Origin: Puniceicoccaceae bacterium | GTDB lineage: Bacteria; Verrucomicrobiota; Verrucomicrobiia; Opitutales; JAFGAQ01 | Assembly: GCA_028285755.1 (NCBI GenBank) | Contig: JANQOQ010000006.1 | Span: 1,055,189 to 1,119,188 of the forward strand | Direction of reading: 5' to 3' | DNA: 64,000 nt | Part shown: positions 45,314 to 53,313 of the stretch, piece by piece | Layout: the number at the start of each line of letters is the position of its first letter | Position numbering within the stretch: the first letter of the stretch is position 1 | Position numbers and translations under genes: made by a program | The notes under the pieces: generated by a model | Seen by the model: only the letters and a program-made list of their open reading frames with translations | Told to the model about the DNA's origin: nothing | Databases searched by the model: none

Positions 45314-46603
45314 CTACTCATAAACGACCTTGCCCCGGTAAAAGGTCTGCTTTACCTTGCCTTTGAGCTCTTTACCGATCCAGGGTGAGTTGCTCGACAT
45401 ACTTAAGAAGCCATCTTTCTCAGGCACCCATGTAGTATCCGGCTCAAAAATCATTAGATCCGCATAGTTGCCTGCCTTTATGGCCTTCGGCTCAAAACCC
45501 AGGATGCTGTCCGGCACTGATGCCATCCACTTCAGAATCTGCAATAAGGAAAAGCCCTGCTTGTGATAAAGCTCAGTTAGCGTAACGGCAAGTGATGTCT
45601 CAAGACCAATGATCCCGAATGGTGCATAGCTAAACTCCATGTCCTTATCATCCTCGCTATGGGGCGCATGATCGCAGGCAATACAGTCGATCAGGCCATT
45701 CTTCAATCCTTCAATGAGCCGTTGCCGGTCCTCCTCAGTTCGCAGTGGAGGATTCATCTTATATCGGGTATCATAGCCCTGCACAGATTCATCGGTGAGA
45801 CACAAATGATGCGGGGTTACCTCAGCAGTAATGGGGATATTACGGTTTTTGGCACGTTCGATGATGTCTACGGAAATTCCCGATGATAGATTCTGCAGAT
45901 GCACCTTTGCCTGCGTTTTCTCACAGAGGATAACATCCCGCGCGACCATCAGATCCTCAGCTTCATTGGGCCAGCCGCGAAGACCGAGCTTCAGAGAGAC
46001 GATACTCTCGTTCATCACCGAATCGGCTGTCATTGAGTAATCCTGGCAATGATCTAGAATGACAAGATCCATCATCTTGGCATACTCAAGAACCCGTCGC
46101 ATGATTTCATTATTCTGGATGCACTTGCCCCCTTCAGAGAGCGCAACCGCCCCGGCATTTTTGAGTGATCCGATCGGTGCCAGCTGTTCCCCTTGCGCGC
46201 CAATGGTCATGCATCCGGTTGAGAACACATCGATACAAGCTCCGCGCTCGATCGCATCGTGAATGAGCCTTAAATTACCGGGATTATCACAGGGCGGGCG
46301 TGTATTGGGCATACAAACAAGCCTTGTAAACCCACCTCTCGCGGCTGCCCGGGTACCGCTTGCGATTGTTTCCTTATGCGTCTCGCCCGGTTCCCGCAGA
46401 TGGGCTTGCAGTTCAGTCAATCCCGGGCTAACCACCGCACCCTGAACATTCACCTGAGTCGACTCTCGCAAGAAAGACTCATCGGGATTGTTTATGAGCC
46501 TGGAACCTTCGATAAATACATCGCGCTGCTCATCGATATCCTGATAAGGGTCTATCACACGCCCTCCTTTTATCCAGTAAATTGATTGGTCTGACGGATT
46601 CAT
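45314..46603 (-). CDS. pyrC: Dihydroorotase-like protein PyrC', probably catalytically inactive
   Basis: This 429-residue protein has the class I dihydroorotase/amidohydrolase fold over its whole length (SPGLTELQAHLREPG, MPNTRP, AEVTPHHLCLTDE, YKMNPPLRTEEDR, DHAPHSEDDK, FGIIGLETSL). Several metal-site residues are changed. The HxH motif is Gln66-Ala-His68, the usual DDG is Glu157-Gly158-Gly, and the CHxST motif is QNLSS (Asn238). His68, His185 and the DHAPH Asp are kept. This resembles PyrC' of Pseudomonas, an inactive partner needed for assembly of aspartate transcarbamoylase. The neighbours pyrR and pyrB have the same order. I chose ATG 46603, 4 bp after the pyrB stop. An upstream ATG at 46633 would overlap pyrB. 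Inactivity is inferred. Confidence 0.85.
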   Translation of the reverse strand: MNPSDQSIYWIKGGRVIDPYQDIDEQRDVFIEGSRLINNPDESFLRESTQVNVQGAVVSPGLTELQAHLREPGETHKETIASGTRAAARGGFTRLVCMPNTRPPCDNPGNLRLIHDAIERGACIDVFSTGCMTIGAQGEQLAPIGSLKNAGAVALSEGGKCIQNNEIMRRVLEYAKMMDLVILDHCQDYSMTADSVMNESIVSLKLGLRGWPNEAEDLMVARDVILCEKTQAKVHLQNLSSGISVDIIERAKNRNIPITAEVTPHHLCLTDESVQGYDTRYKMNPPLRTEEDRQRLIEGLKNGLIDCIACDHAPHSEDDKDMEFSYAPFGIIGLETSLAVTLTELYHKQGFSLLQILKWMASVPDSILGFEPKAIKAGNYADLMIFEPDTTWVPEKDGFLSMSSNSPWIGKELKGKVKQTFYRGKVVYE

Positions 46604-46607
46604 GATA

Positions 46608-47567
46608 TTATCGGGGCAATTCCGCCTGAACACGGGAGTTACGGTTCATACATAAATACATCACGGCCATTCTCACCGCTATGCCATTGGTTACCTGATT
46701 CAGGATCACCGAATTGGGCGCATCTGCGATATCCGAATCGATCTCAACTCCCCGATTAATCGGTCCCGGGTGCATGATGATCGCATCCTTCTTCAGCCAG
46801 CTCGATCGTTGTTTGTTCAACCCATATAGACGCGTATATTCAGAAAGGGATGGAAAGTGTGTGGAGGTCTGCCGTTCGTGCTGGATGCGCAGTAGCATCA
46901 CTGCATCGGAGTCCACTAGAGCTTCCTTTAAATCGTAGCATACATCCACCCCAAGCTCGCGAAAACTCTCAGGCACGAGTGTTGAGGGACCCGCGAGGCA
47001 AACCGATGCACCGAGCTTCTGCAAACCCCAGATATTTGAACGGGCCACCCGGCTAAAGAGAATGTCCCCCAGGATCGTGATACGCTTACCGTCAAGACTT
47101 CCAAAACAATCCAGGAGTGTATAGGCATCAAGCAATCCCTGAGTCGGGTGCTCATGCGCACCATCTCCGGCATTGATGATCGGGATATCCACATACTGGG
47201 AAAGGTAGAGAGGCGCCCCCGCAGCTGAGTGTCGCATGATGATCATATCTGCCGAGAGAGACTGGATATTGAGCGCAGTGTCCTTGAGCGTCTCGCCCTT
47301 CTTCTGGCTACTAGTAGAACCCAATAGTGTAACCACATCGGCACTCAATCGTTTGGCTGCGACCTCAAAGGCGATACGTGTACGGGTACTGGGCTCAAGA
47401 AAGAGTTGGGCGACCGTTTTACCTTTGAGCGCAGGAACTTTCTTTTGCTCCCGCTCAAAGGTGGATTTAAAGGAGCGGGCAGTATCGATAATAATTTCGA
47501 TCTCTTCGCGGCTGAGTTCCTCAAGCCCGATCAGGTGTTTACGCGTCCAGTTTTGAGCCAATTCCAT
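46608..47567 (-). CDS. pyrB: Aspartate carbamoyltransferase catalytic chain
   Basis: This 319-residue enzyme condenses carbamoyl phosphate with aspartate, the first committed step of UMP synthesis. Motifs are FLEPSTRTRIAFE (carbamoyl phosphate loop), SSQKKGETLKDT (mobile loop Lys), MRHSAAGAP, DGAHEHPTQGLLD, RITILGDILFSRVARSN and MHPGPINRGVEI. It lies between pyrR and pyrC' on the minus strand, with an 18-bp gap to pyrR. It is one of the few genes here with a clear Shine-Dalgarno. No regulatory pyrI gene is present, consistent with a PyrB/PyrC' complex. Confidence 0.96.
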   Translation of the reverse strand: MELAQNWTRKHLIGLEELSREEIEIIIDTARSFKSTFEREQKKVPALKGKTVAQLFLEPSTRTRIAFEVAAKRLSADVVTLLGSTSSQKKGETLKDTALNIQSLSADMIIMRHSAAGAPLYLSQYVDIPIINAGDGAHEHPTQGLLDAYTLLDCFGSLDGKRITILGDILFSRVARSNIWGLQKLGASVCLAGPSTLVPESFRELGVDVCYDLKEALVDSDAVMLLRIQHERQTSTHFPSLSEYTRLYGLNKQRSSWLKKDAIIMHPGPINRGVEIDSDIADAPNSVILNQVTNGIAVRMAVMYLCMNRNSRVQAELPR

Positions 47568-47579
47568 GTATTTTTGCTA

Positions 47580-47585
47580 CTCCTT
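47580..47585 (-). promoter_or_regulatory. Shine-Dalgarno of pyrB
   Basis: The minus strand reads AAGGAG here, directly after the pyrR stop codon and 12 nt before the pyrB ATG. The spacing is slightly long but the match is complete. It stands out because nearly all other starts in the window lack such a sequence. Confidence 0.6.
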
Positions 47586-48152
47586 CTAAAAATCTGCCAA
47601 GTATGCGATACTTTCCATAAGATCTTCATCATCAAAGGCGATCTTAATTTTCTGATCATGGTTTTCACGGTAATGTACCGGTGCGAAATCCGGCTTTATC
47701 GGCAATACCTGGGCAAAGCGATCGATCATCACCAACAGTTTTACATGGCTGGGACGACCATTTTCAAAAAGCTCATCCAAGGCTGCTTTCACGGTACGAC
47801 CCGAATAAAAAACATCGTCAAGGAGGATCACCTTGCGCCCATTGATTTCAGTATCAAAGTGGGTTGGTGATTTGACCTTACTAATCGGGCGATGCCCTAT
47901 GTCATCCCGGTGAAAGCTCACATTCACAGTCCCGGTGGCCAGGCGATACCCTTTGAGTTCCTCGAATTTCTGATTCAATAGATCGCGCAAAGCTAAGGCT
48001 CCATCCGCAATTCCGACAAGTATCCAATCCTGCTCCGACTGCACCCAATCCGCAATGGTTTCGGCCATTTTATCCAGAACACTATCAATCTCAGAACCGT
48101 TGAGAAGCAATTTCTCACTCGGGATATTGAGGCTCTGTGCGTTTTTCACCAT
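47586..48152 (-). CDS. pyrR: PyrR bifunctional regulator / uracil phosphoribosyltransferase
   Basis: This 188-residue protein has the type I PRTase fold: WILVGIADGALALRDLL near the N terminus, then GTVNVSFHRDDI and the PRPP loop VILLDDVFYSGRTVKAALDEL. In Gram-positives PyrR binds pyr mRNA and causes attenuation. In Gram-negatives with pyrR-pyrB-pyrC' order its role is less clear. No attenuator hairpin pair is evident in the 80 bp between this gene and the divergent ABC gene. I chose ATG 48152, and an in-frame start at 48194 would run into the opposite gene's leader. It is the first gene of the pyr operon. Confidence 0.9.
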   Translation of the reverse strand: MVKNAQSLNIPSEKLLLNGSEIDSVLDKMAETIADWVQSEQDWILVGIADGALALRDLLNQKFEELKGYRLATGTVNVSFHRDDIGHRPISKVKSPTHFDTEINGRKVILLDDVFYSGRTVKAALDELFENGRPSHVKLLVMIDRFAQVLPIKPDFAPVHYRENHDQKIKIAFDDEDLMESIAYLADF

Positions 48153-48232
48153 GCGCGTTTGCTTAGCGGTTGACCCTCTCGAATAAAGCTCCAAGATGCA
48201 ACTTAAAATTGAATCTAACAGCTATCTCCGCA

Positions 48233-49309
48233 GTGCAATCCGTAAGAATTCAGAATCTAACCAAGCGCTTTGGTGAGACGATTGCATTGAATGATGTGTC
48301 GCTCGAAATCAAAGCAGGCGAGCTGTTTTTTCTCTTAGGTCCAAGTGGTTGTGGAAAAACCACATTGCTACGTGCTATTGCGGGTTTTAACATTCCTGAA
48401 GCGGGCAAAATCTACTTTGGGGATAAAGAGGTCAGCCAGATACCTCCCCATAAGCGCAACACCGGGATGATGTTTCAAAGCTATGCGCTCTGGCCACACA
48501 TGACACTTTTTCAGAATGTTGCATTTGGTCTGCAGGAAAAAAAGGTGCCCAAACCAGAGATTGAAGAAAGGGTGCATGAGGCCCTCGCAATGGTGAAAAT
48601 GGAGCAATACGCCGAACGTAAACCCAACCAACTTTCAGGGGGTCAGCAACAGCGTATCGCCCTCGCACGTGCGCTCGTAATTCGTCCCCAATGTCTTCTA
48701 CTCGATGAGCCACTATCTAATCTGGATGCCAAGCTTCGCAATGAAATGCGAATAGAGATCCGTGACATCTGCAAGGCCAACAATCTAACAACGATCTATG
48801 TGACCCACGACCAAAAGGAGGCACTCTCCATTGCGGATCGCATGGCAGTATTGGACGGTGGAGAGATTATACAGATCGACACACCGGAAACCGTTTATAA
48901 GCGCCCACGGGATCGCTTTGTAGCCAATTTCATAGGGGAAACCAATCTTATAGAGGGTTCGGTCATTCGTTCTGCAGCCGGTGAAGCCGTGGTTGATACG
49001 GTTTTCGGAGAGCTCTGCGGATCCCTTGCACAACCCGATGAGCCGCCTGCAGATGGTTCACAAGTCTACCTTTCGATACGCCCCGAATGTTTAAGACTGT
49101 ATTCAGAACCTTTTGAGGATAACACCATTGAAGGGGAGCTCATTGAATCCACCTATTATGGGGAAGTGGCTCATTATGTAATGCAAAGCAAACGGGGTGA
49201 TGTGAAACTCAAAATTTCAGAGTTAAACCCTCGGCATACTCTAAGCAAAGCCGGCAATGCCATTTATGCCTGGGCGGATTCCGAGGATATCGTTGTGCTC
49301 AACGAGTAA
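48233..49309 (+). CDS. ABC transporter ATPase, FbpC/PotA-like
   Basis: This 358-residue protein has the nucleotide-binding domain motifs LGPSGCGKTTLLRAIAG (Walker A), GMMFQSYALWPHMTL (Q-loop), LSGGQQQRIALARALV (signature), CLLLDEPLSNLD (Walker B) and TIYVTHDQKEA (switch His). A C-terminal TOBE domain (about 245-355) follows. This is the layout of importers for ferric iron, spermidine or sugars. I chose GTG 48233, which gives the usual VRIQNLTKRFGE start. A TTG at 48170 would add 21 residues. It is followed 9 bp later by a binding-protein gene. No permease gene is present. Confidence 0.88.
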   Translation: MQSVRIQNLTKRFGETIALNDVSLEIKAGELFFLLGPSGCGKTTLLRAIAGFNIPEAGKIYFGDKEVSQIPPHKRNTGMMFQSYALWPHMTLFQNVAFGLQEKKVPKPEIEERVHEALAMVKMEQYAERKPNQLSGGQQQRIALARALVIRPQCLLLDEPLSNLDAKLRNEMRIEIRDICKANNLTTIYVTHDQKEALSIADRMAVLDGGEIIQIDTPETVYKRPRDRFVANFIGETNLIEGSVIRSAAGEAVVDTVFGELCGSLAQPDEPPADGSQVYLSIRPECLRLYSEPFEDNTIEGELIESTYYGEVAHYVMQSKRGDVKLKISELNPRHTLSKAGNAIYAWADSEDIVVLNE

Positions 49310-49318
49310 CCGGACAGT

Positions 49319-50944
49319 ATGAAAACCTACGGACTCCTACTGGCGATTGCTCTGGTCATTGTTTTGCCCTTTATTTTTCAAAAGGAGCAAAGTACCGTTT
49401 CCGCAACCGATGAGAGCATTGTAGTGATCACCCCCCATGATGAGGGTATCCGTCATGAATTTGAGATCGGGTTTACCGAATACTATCTTGAAAAGACCGG
49501 TAAATCAGTGGATATCGACTGGCGTGTAATTGGAGGCACCAGTGAGATTGTTCGCTTCATCCAGGCCACCTATACGAATAATTTTCGCAACTACTGGGAA
49601 ACTGAACTGGGTAAAACATGGAACGCCGAAGTTCAAAATAGTTTTATGAATCGAAGAGTGAGCCCCGCTGTTGACCCTTCGCAGGACAGCCCGGAACAAG
49701 CCGCCAAACGCGCCTTTCTCGAGTCGAGTGTTAGCTGCGGTATTGATGTATTCTTCGGTGGGGGCAGCTATGACTTCACACAACAGTCTCGTGCCGGAAC
49801 CCTGGTTCCATTCGCTACTCAAGAACGCATCGCATCTCTGTTTCCAGATGAGATTATGCCGGTAGAGTTTGCCGGAGAACCTTTTTACGATCCAGAGGGA
49901 AAGTGGGTGGGAGCCGTGCTCTCCCAATTCGGTATTATCTATAATGTCGAGTCTCTGGAAAATCTGGGGATTGATACTATTCCGGATTCCTGGGAAGCTT
50001 TAACCGATCCACGGCTCTTTCGGCAGCTGGCACTTGCAGACCCGATGCTCAGTGGCTCAGCTACCAAAGCATTTGAAATGATCATCCAACAGCAAATGCT
50101 CAAAAATGTGAATGCACTGGGTGACAATGTAAATGAAGAAACTATACAAAACGCAGTAGAACAAGGCTGGCAGCGGGGGATGGAGATTATACAGCTCATA
50201 TCTGCCAATTCACGCTATTTCACCGATTCCTCAAAAAAGCCCTCGATCGATGTATCCACAGGGGAGTGTGCAGCCGGTATGAGCATCGACTTCTACGGCC
50301 GCTTTCAGGCCGAGACGGTGTATAACCGCTCCGGTAAGGCACGTATGGGGTATCTAACGCCACTGGGAGGCAGCACGGTATCGGTTGACCCCATTGGCTT
50401 ATTGAGAGGAGCCCCCAATGAGGAAGTTTCTAAGGCATTTATTGAATATGTGATGTCAGAAGCGGGGCAAAAGCTCTGGAATTTCAAAGTGGGCACTCCC
50501 GGCGGCACCCAAAGCTATGCCCTCCGCAGAAGTCCGGCAATCCGCACGCTCTACACTCCCGAGTATAAGGCATTTCGTAGCGATCCAGATGTGAATCCCT
50601 ATGACGAGGCGGGGGATTTTGTCTACCACCCTGAATGGACCGCACGGCTATTCAGCCCACTAAGGTTCATCATTAAATCGGCATTCATCGATACTCACCA
50701 GGAACTGACAGAAGCCTGGCAAGCGATTATCCAGGCACGTGATGAAGGGCGAAATCAGGATGCTGAAGCAGCTTTCCGCACACTGACTGAACTCTCAAGG
50801 GTAGATTATAGTGAAGCTTCGGGTAATATTTCAGATATCCTCAATGAGCGCACTAAAATATCGGAATTACGGCTATCCCGAGAGCTCACCATCCACTTTC
50901 AGCAGCAATACAAAAAAGCCCTGAGACTTGCTCAGGGCTCCTAG
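49319..50944 (+). CDS. ABC transporter substrate-binding protein (extracellular type 1/iron-like)
   Basis: This 541-residue protein has an N-terminal hydrophobic segment (MKTYGLLLAIALVIVLPFIF), a signal peptide or anchor. The binding-protein fold follows: VVITPHDEGIRHEFEIGF, a central SCGIDVFFGGGSYDF, WVGAVLSQFGIIYN, DSWEALTDPRLF and LTPLGGSTVSVDPIGLLRGAPN. It resembles the iron/thiamine/2-aminoethylphosphonate group of binding proteins but is longer (usually about 340 residues), with an extra segment near 85-125 and a helical C terminus. The ligand is unknown. The partner ATPase gene is directly upstream, but no membrane permease is encoded. Its last codons form the stem of the rplS terminator on the opposite strand. 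Confidence 0.82.
   Translation: MKTYGLLLAIALVIVLPFIFQKEQSTVSATDESIVVITPHDEGIRHEFEIGFTEYYLEKTGKSVDIDWRVIGGTSEIVRFIQATYTNNFRNYWETELGKTWNAEVQNSFMNRRVSPAVDPSQDSPEQAAKRAFLESSVSCGIDVFFGGGSYDFTQQSRAGTLVPFATQERIASLFPDEIMPVEFAGEPFYDPEGKWVGAVLSQFGIIYNVESLENLGIDTIPDSWEALTDPRLFRQLALADPMLSGSATKAFEMIIQQQMLKNVNALGDNVNEETIQNAVEQGWQRGMEIIQLISANSRYFTDSSKKPSIDVSTGECAAGMSIDFYGRFQAETVYNRSGKARMGYLTPLGGSTVSVDPIGLLRGAPNEEVSKAFIEYVMSEAGQKLWNFKVGTPGGTQSYALRRSPAIRTLYTPEYKAFRSDPDVNPYDEAGDFVYHPEWTARLFSPLRFIIKSAFIDTHQELTEAWQAIIQARDEGRNQDAEAAFRTLTELSRVDYSEASGNISDILNERTKISELRLSRELTIHFQQQYKKALRLAQGS
50912..50939 (-). terminator. Rho-independent terminator of rpsP-trmD-rplS, inside the 3' end of the binding-protein gene
   Basis: A perfect 9-bp stem AGCCCTGAG/CTCAGGGCT (50917-50925 with 50931-50939) with a 5-nt loop is followed on the minus strand by six T residues (complement of 50912-50917). 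There is no T run on the plus strand, so it serves the minus-strand ribosomal operon. It lies completely within the coding sequence of the convergent binding-protein gene. Confidence 0.9.
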
Positions 50945-50969
50945 ATAGAAAATTAAATTTGTCGGGAAA

Positions 50970-51335
50970 CTATTTGCCGGCTTCGACCAGACGTTTCTCC
51001 TTAACCTTACTTGCTTCCTTACCAATACGATCTCGGATATAATACATACGCGCCTTCATGGTAACACTCTCACGATCCACTTCGATTTTTTCAATATTCG
51101 GTGAGTGAACCGGAAATACACGTTCCACACCCACGCCGGAAGCAATACGGCGGACAGTAAATGTCTCGTGGATACCAGAGCCCTTTCGCGCAATCACTAT
51201 CCCTGCAAATACCTGAATACGCGTTTTGTCTCCTTCACGGACACGCGTATGCACACGCACTCCATCGCCCACTTTAAATTCGTCACGACCTTCCTTGAGC
51301 TGGTCTTTGGTAATTTCTTCAATAATGCTATTCAT
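50970..51335 (-). CDS. rplS: 50S ribosomal protein L19
   Basis: This 121-residue protein contains FKVGDGVRVHTRVREGDKTR, QVFAGIVIARKGSGIHETFTV, FPVHSPNIEKIEV and KARMYYIRDRIGKEA, all standard L19 segments at the 30S-50S interface. The ATG at 51335 gives the normal N terminus, 2 bp after the trmD stop. The longer frame upstream runs through trmD and is not used. It is the last gene of the operon, followed by a strong terminator. Confidence 0.97.
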   Translation of the reverse strand: MNSIIEEITKDQLKEGRDEFKVGDGVRVHTRVREGDKTRIQVFAGIVIARKGSGIHETFTVRRIASGVGVERVFPVHSPNIEKIEVDRESVTMKARMYYIRDRIGKEASKVKEKRLVEAGK

Positions 51336-51337
51336 GC

Positions 51338-52045
51338 TTAAATAATGGTTAAATTCGTTAAATGGTTTTCTGCTAAATCGGGTCTTCGAGTGGAGGTTTT
51401 GTTTATTTGTTTCAGGGCGCGCCAATTTTCAATCTCGCCATGATTACCACTCAGTAAAACATCAGGAACTTTATGCCCGCGAAAGTCCTCAGGGCGGGTA
51501 TATTGGGGAAAACTCAATTGGTCATTCGCAAAGGAATCAAAATCCGTGGAGGTGGGCTCACCCAGCACTCCTGGCACAAACCGCGACACACTGTCTACAA
51601 ATACGGCCGCTGCCAGCGTCCCATTCGTAAGTACGTAATCTCCAATACTGATCTCCCGGTCAATCCAGCCATCCCGCACCCGCTGATCAATGCCTTCATA
51701 GTGCCCGCTGAGTATAATTAGGTGTGATTGAATAGAAAACTCCTGGGATACGCTTCGCGTTAGCCGATCTCCATCCGGGGCCATGTAAATCACCGTGCTA
51801 TGATCACTGCGCAATGCTTCGATTGCATCTACTATGGGCTCTGGCTTCATCACCATGCCTGCGCCCCCACCATAGGGCCGATCATCCGTTATCTTGTGCT
51901 TATCTTTCGCCCAATTGCGAATGTTGTGGAGGTTTATTTCAAGAAGCCCATTCTCAACCGCCCTGCCCAGCATACTCGACCGAAAATACCCTTCCACCAT
52001 TTCGGGAAAAAGGGTCAGCAAATCGATCTTGAGCGGCGTTTCCAT
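51338..52045 (-). CDS. trmD: tRNA (guanine-37-N1)-methyltransferase
   Basis: This 235-residue SPOUT enzyme methylates G37 of tRNAs with S-adenosylmethionine. Motifs are IDLLTLFPEMVEGYFRSSML, DDRPYGGGAGMVMKPEPI, LSGHYEGIDQRVRDGWIDRE, SIGDYVLTNGTLAAAVF and FVPGVLGEP, which include the trefoil-knot cofactor site. It lies between rpsP and rplS. The usual rimM gene is missing between rpsP and trmD. Confidence 0.97.
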   Translation of the reverse strand: METPLKIDLLTLFPEMVEGYFRSSMLGRAVENGLLEINLHNIRNWAKDKHKITDDRPYGGGAGMVMKPEPIVDAIEALRSDHSTVIYMAPDGDRLTRSVSQEFSIQSHLIILSGHYEGIDQRVRDGWIDREISIGDYVLTNGTLAAAVFVDSVSRFVPGVLGEPTSTDFDSFANDQLSFPQYTRPEDFRGHKVPDVLLSGNHGEIENWRALKQINKTSTRRPDLAENHLTNLTII

Positions 52046-52078
52046 AGTTACTGAGCATTCTTTGAACGAGAAATCGTT

Positions 52079-52396
52079 TTATGCTTCGACCGCTTCCGCC
52101 TTTTCTTCGGCAGGGGCTTCTTCGGTTGCAGCTTCTTCTGCTGCCGGTGCGTCCTTGCGAGATCGTTTAATAAGGTCTTTTGCAGTATCCGTGGGTTTTG
52201 CTCCCTGAGATACCCAGTAATCAACGCGGTCCAGTTTTACGGTAAGCTCAGGGTCATTGCCTTGTGCCTGGGGGGCATAAGTGCCTAAAAGCTCAACGTA
52301 GCGACCGTCACGGCGTGCTGTATTTTCAGCAACCACCATGCGATAAACCGGGCGGTGACTGTTTCCATGCCTCTGAAGTCTGATTTTAAGTGCCAT
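52079..52396 (-). CDS. rpsP: 30S ribosomal protein S16
   Basis: This 105-residue protein begins MALKIRLQRHGNSHRPVYRMVVAE and contains RRDGRYVELLGTY and VDYWVSQGAKPTDTA, all diagnostic of S16. The C-terminal about 25 residues are a low-complexity Ala/Glu tail (EEAATEEAPAEEKAE), longer than in E. coli S16. The ATG at 52396 is preceded by a likely promoter at 52436-52464. It is the first gene of the rpsP-trmD-rplS operon. Confidence 0.96.
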   Translation of the reverse strand: MALKIRLQRHGNSHRPVYRMVVAENTARRDGRYVELLGTYAPQAQGNDPELTVKLDRVDYWVSQGAKPTDTAKDLIKRSRKDAPAAEEAATEEAPAEEKAEAVEA

Positions 52397-52435
52397 AGTG
52401 TGAAAGTGTGTGCCTTTTAATTTGCGTAAACTTTC

Positions 52436-52464
52436 TAGACAAACAAGTTCCCGCACTATGTCAA
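52436..52464 (-). promoter_or_regulatory. Candidate sigma-70-type promoter of rpsP
   Basis: On the minus strand a consensus TTGACA (complement of 52459-52464) is followed after exactly 17 nt by TGTCTA (complement of 52436-52441), a weak -10. The predicted transcript would start about 33 nt before the rpsP ATG. The perfect -35 and correct spacing support it. The poor -10 limits confidence. Confidence 0.45.
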
Positions 52465-52509
52465 TGCACGATTTCCGGATTTAAAGACTTAGATACCCAG
52501 AGATGGAGC

Positions 52510-53307
52510 TTAAAGTTTTGGTACCGCAGAAAGCAGTTTGCGTGTGTAGTCGTGCTGCGGATTTTCGTAAATATCCTCTGCGCTGGCTTGCTCCACGATT
52601 TTCCCGTTGGTCATGACTAAAACATCATCACTGATATGCTCGATCACTGCCAAATCGTGGGCGATAAAGAGATAGCTCAGTCCCAGCTCATCCTGCAAAT
52701 CTTTTAACAGGTTGACGATCTGCGCCTGCACGGAAACATCCAGGGCGCTCACAGGCTCGTCACATACCATAAATTCCGGTTCAACCGCCAATGCCCGGGC
52801 AATTCCAATACGCTGCCGTTGCCCCCCACTGAACTCATGCGGATAGCGGTTCACATGGCTCTCATCCAGCCCTACTTTCTTAAGCAGCTCCACTACACGG
52901 TCCATTTTATCGGATGGGGACATGTCCTTGAAGTGAATATCGAGGGGTTCTGCAATAATTCGCGAAATCCGCATACGGGGGTTCAGGGAGTTGAAGGGGT
53001 CTTGAAAGATCATCTGGATCTTCTTGCGATACGGAAAGAAGGGCTTTTTGCCCAGGTTGCCAATATCTTCGCCATTATACCAAATAGTCCCACTGGTGAT
53101 GGGCGCGAGCTTCACAATCGCACGCCCTGTAGTTGTTTTGCCACTACCGCTTTCACCCACGAGTCCTACCGTTTTGCCTCTGGGAACTTCGAATGTCACC
53201 CCATCCACCGCTTTTACAGAATCCGTCACCCGTTGAAGTATTCCCGTTTTTACAGGGTAATGCACTTTAAGATCTTTTACCTCAAGGATGTTTTCCGGAT
53301 TACTCAT
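52510..53307 (-). CDS. dppF: Oligopeptide ABC transporter ATPase (DppF/OppF-like)
   Basis: This 265-residue ATPase has GESGSGKTTTGRAI (Walker A), MIFQDPFNSLNPRM (Q-loop), FSGGQRQRIGIARALA (signature), FMVCDEPVSALDVS (Walker B) and YLFIAHDLAVIEHI (switch). It lacks the longer C-terminal cysteine-rich extension of some OppF proteins. With DppD it should form the ATPase heterodimer of a peptide importer at the inner membrane. It is the last gene of the seven-gene operon, and no clear terminator is seen between it and the rpsP promoter. Confidence 0.92.
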   Translation of the reverse strand: MSNPENILEVKDLKVHYPVKTGILQRVTDSVKAVDGVTFEVPRGKTVGLVGESGSGKTTTGRAIVKLAPITSGTIWYNGEDIGNLGKKPFFPYRKKIQMIFQDPFNSLNPRMRISRIIAEPLDIHFKDMSPSDKMDRVVELLKKVGLDESHVNRYPHEFSGGQRQRIGIARALAVEPEFMVCDEPVSALDVSVQAQIVNLLKDLQDELGLSYLFIAHDLAVIEHISDDVLVMTNGKIVEQASAEDIYENPQHDYTRKLLSAVPKL

Positions 53308-53313
53308 ATGTAA

